Assembly: GCA_036763105.1 (NCBI GenBank)
Contig: JBAIYS010000011.1
Span: 40,426-104,425 of the forward strand
From: Peptococcaceae bacterium 1198_IL3148
Lineage (GTDB): Bacteria > Bacillota > Desulfotomaculia > Desulfotomaculales > Desulfohalotomaculaceae
Length of the DNA: 64,000 nucleotides
Direction: 5' to 3'
In this document: positions 27,982-36,490 of the stretch, one piece after another
Position numbering within the stretch: the stretch's first letter is position 1
How the letters are laid out: every line of letters begins with the position of its first letter
Notes under the pieces: model-generated
The model's input: the letters and a program-made list of their open reading frames with translations, nothing else
What the model was told of the DNA's origin: nothing
The model's database searches: none
Program-made: the position numbers and the translations under genes

Positions 27982-28920
27982 TTAGTTCTTTATTTCATCA
28001 CTCAGCAACTTATCTACTTTATCCATATCTGTGGCACTGATCTTAAACCTTTTATGGCTTTCCTTTTCCCCTAAGACATAAGACAGTAGTTTTCCGTTTC
28101 GATGAGTTAATTCTAAGTCATAGTACCCCGTAGATTTATTGATGGTTTGATCTTCATAATATTCACTCCAACCATATGAAGTGATATTTTCCCATTTTAA
28201 GATTGTTCCTGCAGTAAGTATGCCAATTTTGGAAATTGCTTCGGATTGCAACGCACTATACAACAGGGCCATACCCATTACAAAAAATGCACACATACTT
28301 AATAAACTTGCTAAACCATCCTGAACTTCAAGGATGGTATAATATAACATAACATCGTTGCTTTTATAGGCATAAGCTTCCATGTCCCTCATAAATTCTA
28401 AGTTGAAGAGTTGCCATAAACTATGGATATGCATTTCCTTTAAAAGGTAGTTATAGTAATCACTGGTTTTGTTTGCAATTAATAATATGAGCGTTATAGA
28501 AACAACTATTATAATTATGCTGGTTATTAATTCTTTGTTTAGTTTCTTTCTAACTGCTTGCGCGATGATACAGTTGTGAATCAATTTTTTACTATATATG
28601 TTCTTAGTGGTGCTTAATAAAATAAATGCCAGAACAATTATTGCTACAATAGGCAGAAACAGATGCTCACCATAGTATTTTGATAGTTGATAAGCAAACA
28701 TCATTATTAAACCGTAGATAGATATTAAAATGAGAAAGCCAATAACAGATTGCTTAGTGATAGGTTTAGGATAAATGTCTATTTTATTTTTTGCCGTTGC
28801 TTTGGTCACTTTATACTCTATCTGCTCAGCTGTATCATTATTGCTGCACTCTTTGCATAATACATGATAAGCATTGCCATAGTTTCTGTTTACCGCTTTT
28901 TTACATATTTCACACTTCAA
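27982..28920 (-). CDS. Zinc-ribbon membrane protein, unknown function
   Basis: 312 residues from a TTG start (28920) after GGGGGGTAAGG. An N-terminal zinc-ribbon (C3-x2-C6...C22-x2-C25) is followed by two hydrophobic pairs (about 50-70 and 76-98; 120-145 and 180-215) and a C-terminal soluble domain (ISKIGILTAGTILKWENITSY...KISATDMDKVDKLLSDEIKN). That domain resembles the PH-like or DUF5673-type tails of small Firmicute membrane proteins; this is a tentative match. A decayed paralogue lies at 23733-24514. Confidence 0.65.
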   Translation of the reverse strand: MKCEICKKAVNRNYGNAYHVLCKECSNNDTAEQIEYKVTKATAKNKIDIYPKPITKQSVIGFLILISIYGLIMMFAYQLSKYYGEHLFLPIVAIIVLAFILLSTTKNIYSKKLIHNCIIAQAVRKKLNKELITSIIIIVVSITLILLIANKTSDYYNYLLKEMHIHSLWQLFNLEFMRDMEAYAYKSNDVMLYYTILEVQDGLASLLSMCAFFVMGMALLYSALQSEAISKIGILTAGTILKWENITSYGWSEYYEDQTINKSTGYYDLELTHRNGKLLSYVLGEKESHKRFKISATDMDKVDKLLSDEIKN

Positions 28921-28956
28921 TCGCCTTACCCCCCGACACGAAGCTATTCTATTATA

Positions 28957-29000
28957 AATAAATATAATTGGTTTCCATATAAAATGCTAAATTCCTCTAG
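28957..29000 (-). repeat. Upstream-region repeat, copy B
   Basis: Counterpart of 24536-24580, upstream of the intact paralogue. Confidence 0.65.
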
Positions 29001-29049
29001 GTTGTGGGTAAAATAAAGGTTAATTAATGACTGAATTTTTAAAAAAGGG

Positions 29050-29078
29050 TTTACATATTTTGATTTTAGTATTATTAT
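29050..29078 (+). promoter_or_regulatory. Promoter of csoR-copA-copZ
   Basis: TTTACA (29050-29055), a 17-bp spacer and TATTAT (29073-29078), just before the GC-rich operator. Confidence 0.6.
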
Positions 29079-29083
29079 TTAAC

Positions 29084-29113
29084 TACCCCCCACCCCCCGG
29101 GGGGGAGGAGGTA
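29084..29113 (+). promoter_or_regulatory. CsoR operator overlapping the csoR ribosome site
   Basis: A 30-base imperfect palindrome in otherwise AT-rich DNA: TA, a C-run of 13 with one A, a G-run of seven, then AGGAGGTA. It matches the TA-C-run/G-run-TA design of known CsoR operators. It also contains the csoR ribosome site GGAGGAGG. Confidence 0.7.
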
Positions 29114-29117
29114 TAAA

Positions 29118-29384
29118 ATGAACAATGAACAATACAAAGCTGTGCAGGCGCTAAAAACCGCAAAGGGTCAAATTGAAGGTACCATTAAGATGATAGAAGA
29201 AGGCCGATATTGTGTAGATGTGTCCAACCAGATTTTGGCGGCACAATCGCTTTTAAAAAAGGCTAATTTGCTAATTTTAAGACAGCATATGGATCACTGT
29301 GTGGTAGAAGCGGTTAAGCATGACAAAGGCAGCGAAAAGATAGATGAAATTATAGATCTTTTATCAAAGGTAATGGGCAAATAG
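29118..29384 (+). CDS. csoR: Copper-sensing transcriptional repressor CsoR
   Basis: An 88-residue all-helical repressor of the DUF156 family. The Cu(I) ligands are visible: C32 (GRYCVDVSNQ), H57 and C61 (RQHMDHC). Cu(I) binding should release it from the GC-rich operator that overlaps its own leader. It is the first gene of a copper operon, 16 nt before copA. Confidence 0.95.
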   Translation: MNNEQYKAVQALKTAKGQIEGTIKMIEEGRYCVDVSNQILAAQSLLKKANLLILRQHMDHCVVEAVKHDKGSEKIDEIIDLLSKVMGK

Positions 29385-29400
29385 AATGGAGAGATAATAT

Positions 29401-31851
29401 ATGGCAACTAAATCTCTAAAAATAGAAGGCATGACCTGTGCTGCTTGCGCCAAGGCGGTGGAAAGGGTCACTAAAAAGCTGCCGGGTGTAACAGAATCAA
29501 GCGTTAACTTGGCCACAGAGAGATTAAGCATAAATTTTGATGAAACTCAGGTTGCGGTGGCAGATATTCAGGCGGCCATAGAAAAGGCCGGGTATAGGGC
29601 AATTATTGAAACCACCAGCAAAACCCTGAAAATTGAGGGCATGACCTGTGCCGCCTGTGCCAAAGCGGTGGAAAGGGTTACCAGAAAGCTTGATGGCGTT
29701 ACCGAAGCCAATGTTAATCTGGCCACTGAAAAATTATTGATCAGCTACGAGCCTGCAAAGGTGAGGCCCATCGACATCAAAAAGGCAGTGGAAAAGGCAG
29801 GCTATCAGGCGATAGAAGAAGAGACCACAGTGGACACAGATCAAGAGAACAAAGAAAATGAAATGAAATTATTATGGAAGAAGTTTATTATAGCTGCCAT
29901 ATTTACTATTCCGCTTCTCTATATATCCATGGGTCATATGTTGGGGTTGCCTTTACCAATGTTTATTGATCCGATGATGAACCCCAAGGCCTTTGCGCTA
30001 TCACAATTACTTTTAACGGTACCGGTTGTAATGGCCGGCAATAGATACTATACCGTTGGCTTTAAAACACTGTTTAAAGGAAGTCCTAATATGGACTCAT
30101 TGATTGCCATTGGCACATCGGCGGCGGTCCTCTATGGTCTGTTTGGTACCGTAAAGATTATTGGCGGAGATGCAAGTTATGCCGAGGACTTATATTTTGA
30201 ATCTGCCGCAGTGATTATTACTTTAATCACGCTGGGTAAATATTTTGAATCTGTTTCTAAGGGCAAGACCTCAGAGGCTATCAAAAAGCTGATGGGACTG
30301 GCTCCTAAAAAAGCCACAGTGATTAGAGATGGCCAAGAGATGGAAATCACCATCGAAGAGGTAGAAGTGGGCGATGTGATAGTGGTTAAACCCGGAGAAA
30401 AGATGCCAGTGGATGGTGAGGTGATAGCGGGTACCACTGCCGTAGACGAATCCATGTTAACTGGCGAAAGCATACCGGTGGAAAAAAATGTGGGTGACAG
30501 CATTATCGGGGCCAGCATCAATAAAAACGGTACGATAAAATATAAAGCCACCAAAGTTGGTAAAGACACCGCTCTGGCTCAAATTATAAAACTAGTGGAA
30601 GACGCTCAAGGTTCTAAAGCACCCATTGCTAAACTTGCCGATGTAATTTCTGGTTACTTTGTACCAATAGTGATCACTTTAGCCACTATTTCTGGTTTAG
30701 CATGGTACTTCTTTGGTGGAGAATCGGCAGTATTTTCACTGACAATATTTATATCGGTGTTGGTAATTGCTTGTCCCTGTGCCTTAGGGCTGGCCACGCC
30801 AACTGCCATCATGGTTGGTACCGGCAAAGGTGCCGAATATGGTGTTTTAATTAAAAGTGGGGGGGCATTAGAAACGGCCCATCGGGTACAAACGATAGTA
30901 TTTGATAAAACCGGTACCATCACAGAGGGTAAGCCCAAGGTGACCGATGTGGTGGTTGCAAATGGTATCACCGAGGACAACTTGTTACAGTTAGCTGCCT
31001 CAGCAGAAAAGGGCTCCGAGCATCCACTGGGTGAGGCCATCGTTAAAGGTGCCACAGAAAAGGGCTTAGAATTTAAGGAACTGGAATTCTTTAAAGCGAT
31101 ACCCGGTCATGGCATTGAAGTAACAATAGCCGGTCAAAACATTTTACTTGGAAACCAAAAACTGATGGTGGAAAACAATATTTCTTTAGAAAACCTAGAA
31201 AAAACTTCGGACCAGCTGGCAGAGGCCGGTAAAACCCCCATGTATATTGCTATAGATAACAAAATAGCCGGTATCATTGCGGTTGCCGATACTGTCAAAG
31301 AAAACAGTAAAAAGGCTATAAAAATACTGCATGATATGGGTATTGAAGTGGCCATGATCACCGGTGATAACAAGAGAACTGCTGGAGCAATAGCTAAGCA
31401 GGTGGGTATAGACAGAATTTTAGCAGAGGTTTTACCCCAGGATAAAGCTAACGAAGTTAAAAAGCTCCAAGCCGAAGGGAAAAAGGTGGCCATGGTTGGT
31501 GACGGCATCAACGATGCTCCGGCACTGGCCCAGGCAGATATTGGCATAGCAATTGGTTCTGGAACAGACGTTGCGATGGAATCGGCAGATATAGTGCTAA
31601 TGCGCAGCGACTTAATGGATGTGCCCACAGCTATCCAGCTAAGTAAAAGCACCATTAAAAATATTAAAGAAAATCTCTTCTGGGCATTTGGATATAATAC
31701 AGTGGGAATACCTATTGCTATGGGAGTTTTGCACATCTTTGGCGGCCCTCTTTTAAACCCGATGATAGCAGGAGCTGCAATGAGCCTTAGTTCGGTATCG
31801 GTGGTGACCAACGCTTTAAGACTAAAGAGGTTTAAACCAACTGAGTTATAA
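29401..31851 (+). CDS. copA: Cu(I)-exporting P1B-type ATPase
   Basis: 816 residues. Two N-terminal HMA domains have the metal motif GMTCAAC (C13/C16 and C83/C86). Eight membrane helices include the transport motif CPC (C458-P-C460, [13 protein letters not shown]). Catalytic motifs are TGES, DKTGT (D502) and [10 protein letters not shown]. The C-terminal membrane pair includes [18 protein letters not shown], typical of Cu(I) P1B-1 pumps. It exports cytoplasmic Cu(I). It follows csoR and precedes copZ by 23 nt. Confidence 0.96.
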   Translation: MATKSLKIEGMTCAACAKAVERVTKKLPGVTESSVNLATERLSINFDETQVAVADIQAAIEKAGYRAIIETTSKTLKIEGMTCAACAKAVERVTRKLDGVTEANVNLATEKLLISYEPAKVRPIDIKKAVEKAGYQAIEEETTVDTDQENKENEMKLLWKKFIIAAIFTIPLLYISMGHMLGLPLPMFIDPMMNPKAFALSQLLLTVPVVMAGNRYYTVGFKTLFKGSPNMDSLIAIGTSAAVLYGLFGTVKIIGGDASYAEDLYFESAAVIITLITLGKYFESVSKGKTSEAIKKLMGLAPKKATVIRDGQEMEITIEEVEVGDVIVVKPGEKMPVDGEVIAGTTAVDESMLTGESIPVEKNVGDSIIGASINKNGTIKYKATKVGKDTALAQIIKLVEDAQGSKAPIAKLADVISGYFVPIVITLATISGLAWYFFGGESAVFSLTIFISVLVIACPCALGLATPTAIMVGTGKGAEYGVLIKSGGALETAHRVQTIVFDKTGTITEGKPKVTDVVVANGITEDNLLQLAASAEKGSEHPLGEAIVKGATEKGLEFKELEFFKAIPGHGIEVTIAGQNILLGNQKLMVENNISLENLEKTSDQLAEAGKTPMYIAIDNKIAGIIAVADTVKENSKKAIKILHDMGIEVAMITGDNKRTAGAIAKQVGIDRILAEVLPQDKANEVKKLQAEGKKVAMVGDGINDAPALAQADIGIAIGSGTDVAMESADIVLMRSDLMDVPTAIQLSKSTIKNIKENLFWAFGYNTVGIPIAMGVLHIFGGPLLNPMIAGAAMSLSSVSVVTNALRLKRFKPTEL

Positions 31852-31874
31852 ATAATTTAAGGGAGGAATCGCTA

Positions 31875-32090
31875 ATGACCAAGAAGATCTTAATTGAAGG
31901 CATGAGTTGTGGACACTGCGTAAAGCATGTTGAGGAAGCCCTAAAGGAGTTAGAGGGAGTAAAATCCGTCAAGGTGGACCTGGCTGGCAAGAATGCAGTG
32001 GTTGAGCTGGCCCATGAAGTGGCCGATGATAAGCTTAAAGCAACCATCGATGAGGTTGGCTATGACGTGGTGGGAATAGAAGTATTATAA
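31875..32090 (+). CDS. copZ: Copper chaperone CopZ
   Basis: A 71-residue single HMA domain with metal motif GMSCGHC (C12, C15). It carries Cu(I) to CopA in the cytoplasm. GGGAGG precedes the ATG. It is the last gene of the copper operon; a hairpin follows at 32108-32152. Confidence 0.95.
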   Translation: MTKKILIEGMSCGHCVKHVEEALKELEGVKSVKVDLAGKNAVVELAHEVADDKLKATIDEVGYDVVGIEVL

Positions 32091-32107
32091 GATTGCTCTA
32101 ACAACTG

Positions 32108-32152
32108 ATGCTCCCCTAGGGTAGACCTGGCTAAAAGCCAAAAGGGGAGCAT
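32108..32152 (+). terminator. Hairpin after copZ
   Basis: ATGCTCCCCT/AGGGGAGCAT arms enclose a smaller GGCT/AGCC hairpin. The following bases are only mildly T-rich (TTGGTGTTATCTT), so termination may be incomplete. Confidence 0.55.
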
Positions 32153-32164
32153 TGGTGTTATCTT

Positions 32165-32189
32165 AATATATGAATATTTGTTCATATAA
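32165..32189 (+). promoter_or_regulatory. SmtB/ArsR-type operator 1 (upstream of -35)
   Basis: Inverted repeat ATATGAATA-TT-TGTTCATAT, matching the 12-2-12 operators of SmtB/CadC regulators. It ends 3 bp before the -35 box. Confidence 0.75.
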
Positions 32190-32192
32190 CTG

Positions 32193-32220
32193 TTGACATC
32201 CAATTTAACGGCGATATAAT
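32193..32220 (+). promoter_or_regulatory. Promoter of the cadC-type regulator
   Basis: TTGACA (32193-32198), a 16-bp spacer and TATAAT (32215-32220), lying between two operator half-site pairs. Confidence 0.8.
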
Positions 32221-32227
32221 AGAAGTA

Positions 32228-32252
32228 TAATATATGAATAACCGTTCATTCG
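32228..32252 (+). promoter_or_regulatory. SmtB/ArsR-type operator 2 (downstream of -10)
   Basis: AATATATGAATA-AC-CGTTCATTCG, a second copy of the operator covering the transcription start. It overlaps an apparent 5' extension of the regulator frame, which argues that the extension is not coding. Confidence 0.65.
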
Positions 32253-32284
32253 TTTACCGAACACATGATAAGGTAGGTGAGAAA

Positions 32285-32656
32285 ATGTCAAAAAAACCCA
32301 ACCCCATTGAAAGATGCCACTGCGATGTCATACATGAGGAAGTTGTAAATCAAGTGCGGGCTAAAATGCCTGAAGAGGAAACCCTCTATGACTTGGCCGA
32401 ACTATTTAAAGTATTTGGAGATTCAACACGCATTAAGATACTGTGGGCTTTGGATGAAGCAGAAATGTGTGTTTGTGATATCGCCGCGTTATTAAACATG
32501 ACACAGTCGGCAATTTCCCATCAGCTTAGGGTATTAAAGCAAGCCAAGTTGGTAAAAAACAGAAAAGAAGGTAAAGTGGTATACTACTCTTTGGACGATG
32601 AACACGTAAAACAAATATTTAACCAGGGTTTAGTTCATATAAACGAGGATCGGTAG
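32285..32656 (+). CDS. Metal-responsive ArsR/SmtB-family repressor (CadC-like)
   Basis: A 123-residue winged-helix repressor. It has both known metal sites: a Cys-rich alpha3N site (C11, C13 near the N-terminus plus C62-V-C64 in the MCVCDI helix), as in CadC for Cd/Pb, and an alpha5 site D105-x-H107-x10-H118-x2-E121, as in SmtB/CzrA for Zn. The DNA helix is NMTQSAISHQLRVLKQAKLV. ATG 32285 follows AGGTGAG; the in-frame ATG at 32234 falls inside operator 2. It should repress itself and the HMA/ATPase genes downstream. Confidence 0.92.
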   Translation: MSKKPNPIERCHCDVIHEEVVNQVRAKMPEEETLYDLAELFKVFGDSTRIKILWALDEAEMCVCDIAALLNMTQSAISHQLRVLKQAKLVKNRKEGKVVYYSLDDEHVKQIFNQGLVHINEDR

Positions 32657-32793
32657 CATGTTGATTGATTAACCAATAACTAATGGGTGCGTAACAGGCC
32701 CTATGACAACCTTAAGCAGGTATTTTTTTGAATCTAAATATGAACATGTAATCAATTGTTCAAGCTATTTAAAATAAGGAGATGAGTATTTTT

Positions 32794-33015
32794 ATGAAAA
32801 AGAAATTTATTCTGGAAGGTTTGGAATGTGCGAATTGTGCAGCAAAAATGGAGAAGGCTATTAATGAACTGGATGGTGTTAAGGAGGCCAGCGTCAATTT
32901 TATGACTCAAAAACTGATTATTGAGGCTGAAGACCAAAAGATGCCTACAGTTATACAAGCGGCCGAAAAAATTGTTAAAGATTTTGAGCCGGACACAACT
33001 ATGAAAAAAGCATAG
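32794..33015 (+). CDS. Free-standing heavy-metal-associated domain protein
   Basis: 73 residues, one HMA fold with GLECANC (C12, C15) and KMEKAINELDGVKEASVNFMTQKL, the type normally fused to the N-terminus of CadA/ZntA pumps. Here it is a separate gene 12 nt before a pump that lacks an HMA domain. ATG 32794 is preceded by AAGGAG at 12 nt; ATG 32782 is in frame but directly abuts that site. It probably delivers Cd/Zn to the pump. Confidence 0.85.
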   Translation: MKKKFILEGLECANCAAKMEKAINELDGVKEASVNFMTQKLIIEAEDQKMPTVIQAAEKIVKDFEPDTTMKKA

Positions 33016-33027
33016 GGAAGTGCGGAC

Positions 33028-34872
33028 ATGAAAAAACGTCTTTGGCGAATAATCGTTGCGGCAGTATTGTTTATTGTAGCAATGATTATTAATCCGAATA
33101 TTGAATGGCTTAAAGTGGCATTATACTTAACCAGCTACACCATTGTAGGTGGGGATATAGTTAAAAAGGCTTTTAGAAACATTATTAAAGGTAAGCCCTT
33201 TGACGAAAACTTTTTAATGACTGTGGCCACCATTGGTGCCATGCTAATTGCTGAGTACCCCGAGGGCGTTGCTGTGATGTTATTTTATCAAGTGGGCGAA
33301 CTGTTTCAAAGCTATGCGGTGGGCAAGTCAAGAAAATCAATTGCCAGCCTGATGGATATACGACCGGATTACGCCCATGTAAAAAGAGGCGATGAACTGA
33401 TTAAAGTTGACCCTGACGAAGTGCGGGTTGGAGATATTATTGTCATTAAAGCCGGAGAAAAGGTCCCGCTGGACGGTAAAGTGATCGCGGGCAGTTCAAT
33501 GGTTGACACATCGGCCCTTACCGGCGAATCCGTTCCCCGTGAAATGGAAGTGGGCAGTGAAATTTTAAGTGGCTGCATCAACATTAATGGCGTGATCACA
33601 GCAGAGGTCACCAAGGAATATGAAGAATCCACCGTCAATAAAATTCTTGATTTAGTTGAAAATGCCAGCAGTAAGAAATCCCACTCCGAAAAATTTATCA
33701 CCAAGTTTGCCAGGTATTATACTCCGGTGGTGGTAATTATAGCAGTTTTCCTTGCCATTATTCCGCCACTTATCATTGCAGGTGCAACCTTTAATACTTG
33801 GATATATAGAGCATTGATATTCCTGGTGGTTTCTTGTCCCTGTGCCCTAGTGATATCCATTCCTTTAAGTTTCTTTGGTGGCATAGGTGGGGCATCGAAA
33901 AAGGGAGTTTTAGTTAAAGGAAGTAACTATTTAGAAGCATTGGCCCAAACCGAGATTATTGTCTTTGATAAAACGGGAACTCTGACCAAGGGTGTATTTA
34001 ATGTTCAGCAAATTAATCCCGAGGGAGTGCCTCGAGAGGAACTATTGGAGTTAACCGCCTATGCAGAAAGCTACTCCAACCACCCCATTTCCACTTCTTT
34101 AAAACAGGCCTATGGCCAGGAAATTGACAATGGACGGATTTCAGATGTAGAAGAGGTTCCGGGTCACGGTGTTATTGCAACAATTGATGGCAAAAGGGTG
34201 ATGGCAGGAAATATTAAGCTGATGCAAAAGATGAATATCCCTTACTATCAAGGGGAGCTCATCGGCACCGTTGTGCATGTGGCCATTGATAATGTATATG
34301 CTGGTTACATCGTTATTGCCGATGAAATAAAGGCAGATTCGGCCCAGGCAATTAAAGAGCTCAAGCAAGCTAGCATTGAGCAAACTGTTATGTTAACAGG
34401 TGATACTAAAAACGTTGCCTCAAAAGTTGCTGAGGAACTTGGTCTGGATAAAGTATATGCTGAACTGTTGCCAGCAGATAAAGTGGAAAAGGTAGAGCAA
34501 TTATTCACACAGAAAACTGCAAAGGGTAAACTGGCCTTTGTGGGTGATGGTATTAATGATGCCCCTGTTTTAGCCCGGGCAGACATTGGCATTGCAATGG
34601 GGGGTTTAGGTTCCGACGCGGCCATTGAAGCGGCAGATATTGTAATTATGACCGATGAACCTTCTAAAATCGCCACTGCCATCAGGGTTTCTAAAAAGAC
34701 ACTGGCAATTGCCCGTCAAAATACAGTATTTGCCATTGGTATCAAGATAGCCGTTCTAATTTTGAGTGCCTTTGGACTAGCTACTATGTGGGTGGCAATA
34801 TTTGCCGATGTGGGTGTAACCGTCCTCGCAGTATTAAATTCCTTCAGAGCACTTAATGTTAAAAACCTATAG
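33028..34872 (+). CDS. cadA: Cd/Zn/Pb-exporting P1B-type ATPase lacking its own HMA domain
   Basis: 614 residues. The first methionine is followed directly by membrane helices (about 7-25 and 28-45). The core has transport motif C270-P-C272 (VSCPCALVISIPLSFFGG), DKTGT (D314), and [32 protein letters not shown]. This is the P1B-2 signature for Zn, Cd and Pb. The usual N-terminal HMA domain is encoded by the preceding gene. It is probably controlled by the CadC-like repressor upstream. Confidence 0.93.
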   Translation: MKKRLWRIIVAAVLFIVAMIINPNIEWLKVALYLTSYTIVGGDIVKKAFRNIIKGKPFDENFLMTVATIGAMLIAEYPEGVAVMLFYQVGELFQSYAVGKSRKSIASLMDIRPDYAHVKRGDELIKVDPDEVRVGDIIVIKAGEKVPLDGKVIAGSSMVDTSALTGESVPREMEVGSEILSGCININGVITAEVTKEYEESTVNKILDLVENASSKKSHSEKFITKFARYYTPVVVIIAVFLAIIPPLIIAGATFNTWIYRALIFLVVSCPCALVISIPLSFFGGIGGASKKGVLVKGSNYLEALAQTEIIVFDKTGTLTKGVFNVQQINPEGVPREELLELTAYAESYSNHPISTSLKQAYGQEIDNGRISDVEEVPGHGVIATIDGKRVMAGNIKLMQKMNIPYYQGELIGTVVHVAIDNVYAGYIVIADEIKADSAQAIKELKQASIEQTVMLTGDTKNVASKVAEELGLDKVYAELLPADKVEKVEQLFTQKTAKGKLAFVGDGINDAPVLARADIGIAMGGLGSDAAIEAADIVIMTDEPSKIATAIRVSKKTLAIARQNTVFAIGIKIAVLILSAFGLATMWVAIFADVGVTVLAVLNSFRALNVKNL

Positions 34873-34967
34873 TAGTCAATTTACATGAAAACCTGTTCAG
34901 CACATGGTAGACTTCCAGTCAGTGTTTGAGGTATAATTAGGAAATAAATGGATAAGGTGGTGGGGAA

Positions 34968-35552
34968 GTGCCGGTAGCACCGAACAAGGAGGAAAGGTAC
35001 ACTTACAAAGACTATAAAAATTGGCCTGCTGACAATCATTGGGAGCTCATTGAGGGTGTTCCTTATGCAATGTCTCCTGCACCGTCGACGGAACATCAAT
35101 TGATTAGTGGAAACCTGTTTTTTATCCTTAAAAATTACTTAAAGACTGGCAATAAAAAATGTATGCCTTTCTTTTCTCCATATGATGTTTTGCTTCCAGA
35201 AAAAGGGGAAAATCAGGATAGTACATCAACGGTTGTTCAACCTGATTTACTTGTGGTATGCGATAAATCTAAAATTACTGATAAGTACTGCGTAGGGGCC
35301 CCAGACTTAATCGTTGAAATAGTTTCTCCATCTTGCCCCTCGATGGACTACGTAAAAAAGCTACATTTATACGAAAAAAATGGCGTGCGGGAATACTGGA
35401 TCGTTAATCCAGAAAAGAAGCAAGTGATGGTTTTTAGGCTTATGGATAACGGGGATTATGATTCGCCTGAAATATACGGCGAGGCTGATGTAGCTAAAGT
35501 AGGGATTTTCGTTGATTTAGAAGTTAACATAAATGATATTTTTATATTATAG
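34968..35552 (+). CDS. Uma2/DUF820-family putative restriction-endonuclease-fold protein
   Basis: 194 residues from GTG 34968 after GGTGGGGA. The pattern YTYKDYKNWPADNHWELIEGVPYAM...QPDLLVVCD...GAPDLIVEIVSPS...KKLHLYEKNGVREYWIVNPEKKQV is diagnostic of the Uma2 (DUF820) family. Its PD-(D/E)XK-like core residues are E (WELIEG), D (QPDLLVV), E (IVEIVSPS) and K (KLHLYE). The role of these proteins is unknown; they are often multicopy in genomes. No toxin or mobile partner is next to it. Confidence 0.88.
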   Translation: MPVAPNKEERYTYKDYKNWPADNHWELIEGVPYAMSPAPSTEHQLISGNLFFILKNYLKTGNKKCMPFFSPYDVLLPEKGENQDSTSTVVQPDLLVVCDKSKITDKYCVGAPDLIVEIVSPSCPSMDYVKKLHLYEKNGVREYWIVNPEKKQVMVFRLMDNGDYDSPEIYGEADVAKVGIFVDLEVNINDIFIL

Positions 35553-35558
35553 CAGAAC

Positions 35559-35600
35559 AAAACTGCCATCAGTCTAATTTGAACAATGGCAGTTTTATTT
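35559..35600. terminator. Bidirectional terminator between the Uma2 and rsgI genes
   Basis: AAAACTGCCAT/ATGGCAGTTTT stem with T-rich flanks on both strands, between convergent genes. Confidence 0.85.
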
Positions 35601-35603
35601 TAT

Positions 35604-36479
35604 TTAATGGTGGCCACCCATTGTTTCTTGTTTGTGTTTCATATGGTTCGGATGTACCAAAGGGCTGTTGTTGGTATTATTGGTGTCATGTTTTGGCTGT
35701 TGCATACCAGAACCAGTTTCATTCATATGGCTACCCATACCCATACCCATGCCGAAGATTTCTTCTGGCGTTGTGCCGGTAGCGTTAAGCACATCTCTAA
35801 TATGATGGTTTTTTATTTGGTCTGTGGTTAAATGATGTCCTTTAGCGTTACTTTTTTCAATAACATAATATTGGCTAGCGGTAACCCCTAATGCTTGGGC
35901 TTTATTAACAAAGCTCATGTCATGATTGCCCATTACTATTAAACAATGGTGGTTTTTACCTAAACCTTGATAAACGGACTGTTTGAGTTTTTCATCATCC
36001 AAATGATGAGAGTGATTTAACATCATTAGGTTTTGCTGTTGCTCATCTATTAAACCGGATTTTTTTGCTTCGGTAGCAATAATAGTGACCGCTTGGTATA
36101 CATCTTTTCCTTGGATGTTTATTTCATCCCACTTCTCTGCGGAATCATGGTATTTAACATCGGTAACTTCGTTTTTGTCATCGACCCACATTTCAATACC
36201 ACCGGAGTTCAGTCCCACACTCAAATAGGCTTCGGCTTCTTGGTTAAATTGAGGGTAAAAGATACCCATAAAGGCCACTAAAAATATGGCGGCAGCTGCG
36301 GTAGCCACCTGCCAGCCGGCAAAGGATCGGCGGCCCTCAGGTCTAAACTCACCGATGTCTACAATTTGACCAACTTGATGATGTTTTTGCTTAGGTGCGT
36401 TAATAAATTCACCATCATTGGTATAGCCAACTGTTTCTTTCCCATCTATTGACATAATGATGACTTTTTTATTTTCCAT
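35604..36479 (-). CDS. rsgI: RsgI-type anti-sigma-I factor with a Met/His-rich extracytoplasmic tail
   Basis: 291 residues. The N-terminal about 45 form the cytoplasmic RsgI anti-sigma domain (KKVIIMSIDGKETVGYTNDGEF). A single membrane helix (about 58-77, ATAAAAIFLVAFMGIFYP) leads to the RsgI middle domain (AYLSVGLNSGGIEMWVDDKNEV...GKDVYQAVTIIATEAKKSGLID). The C-terminal about 50 residues are extraordinarily rich in Met and His (GMGMGMGSHM, HPNHMKHK, TMGGHH). Its start follows the sigI stop by 11 nt. Known RsgI tails bind polysaccharides; this one looks like a metal-binding sensor. Confidence 0.85.
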   Translation of the reverse strand: MENKKVIIMSIDGKETVGYTNDGEFINAPKQKHHQVGQIVDIGEFRPEGRRSFAGWQVATAAAAIFLVAFMGIFYPQFNQEAEAYLSVGLNSGGIEMWVDDKNEVTDVKYHDSAEKWDEINIQGKDVYQAVTIIATEAKKSGLIDEQQQNLMMLNHSHHLDDEKLKQSVYQGLGKNHHCLIVMGNHDMSFVNKAQALGVTASQYYVIEKSNAKGHHLTTDQIKNHHIRDVLNATGTTPEEIFGMGMGMGSHMNETGSGMQQPKHDTNNTNNSPLVHPNHMKHKQETMGGHH

Positions 36480-36490
36480 GGCTCACACTC

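Noticed and set aside
32234..32284. Upstream ATG as the start of the CadC-like repressor
   Set aside because: It lies inside the second operator and at the transcription start, with no ribosome site. ATG 32285 has AGGTGAG.
32741..32762. A third SmtB-type operator (TGAACA...TGTTCA) before the HMA gene
   Set aside because: The half-sites are 10 nt apart instead of 2, so it does not fit the dimer spacing.
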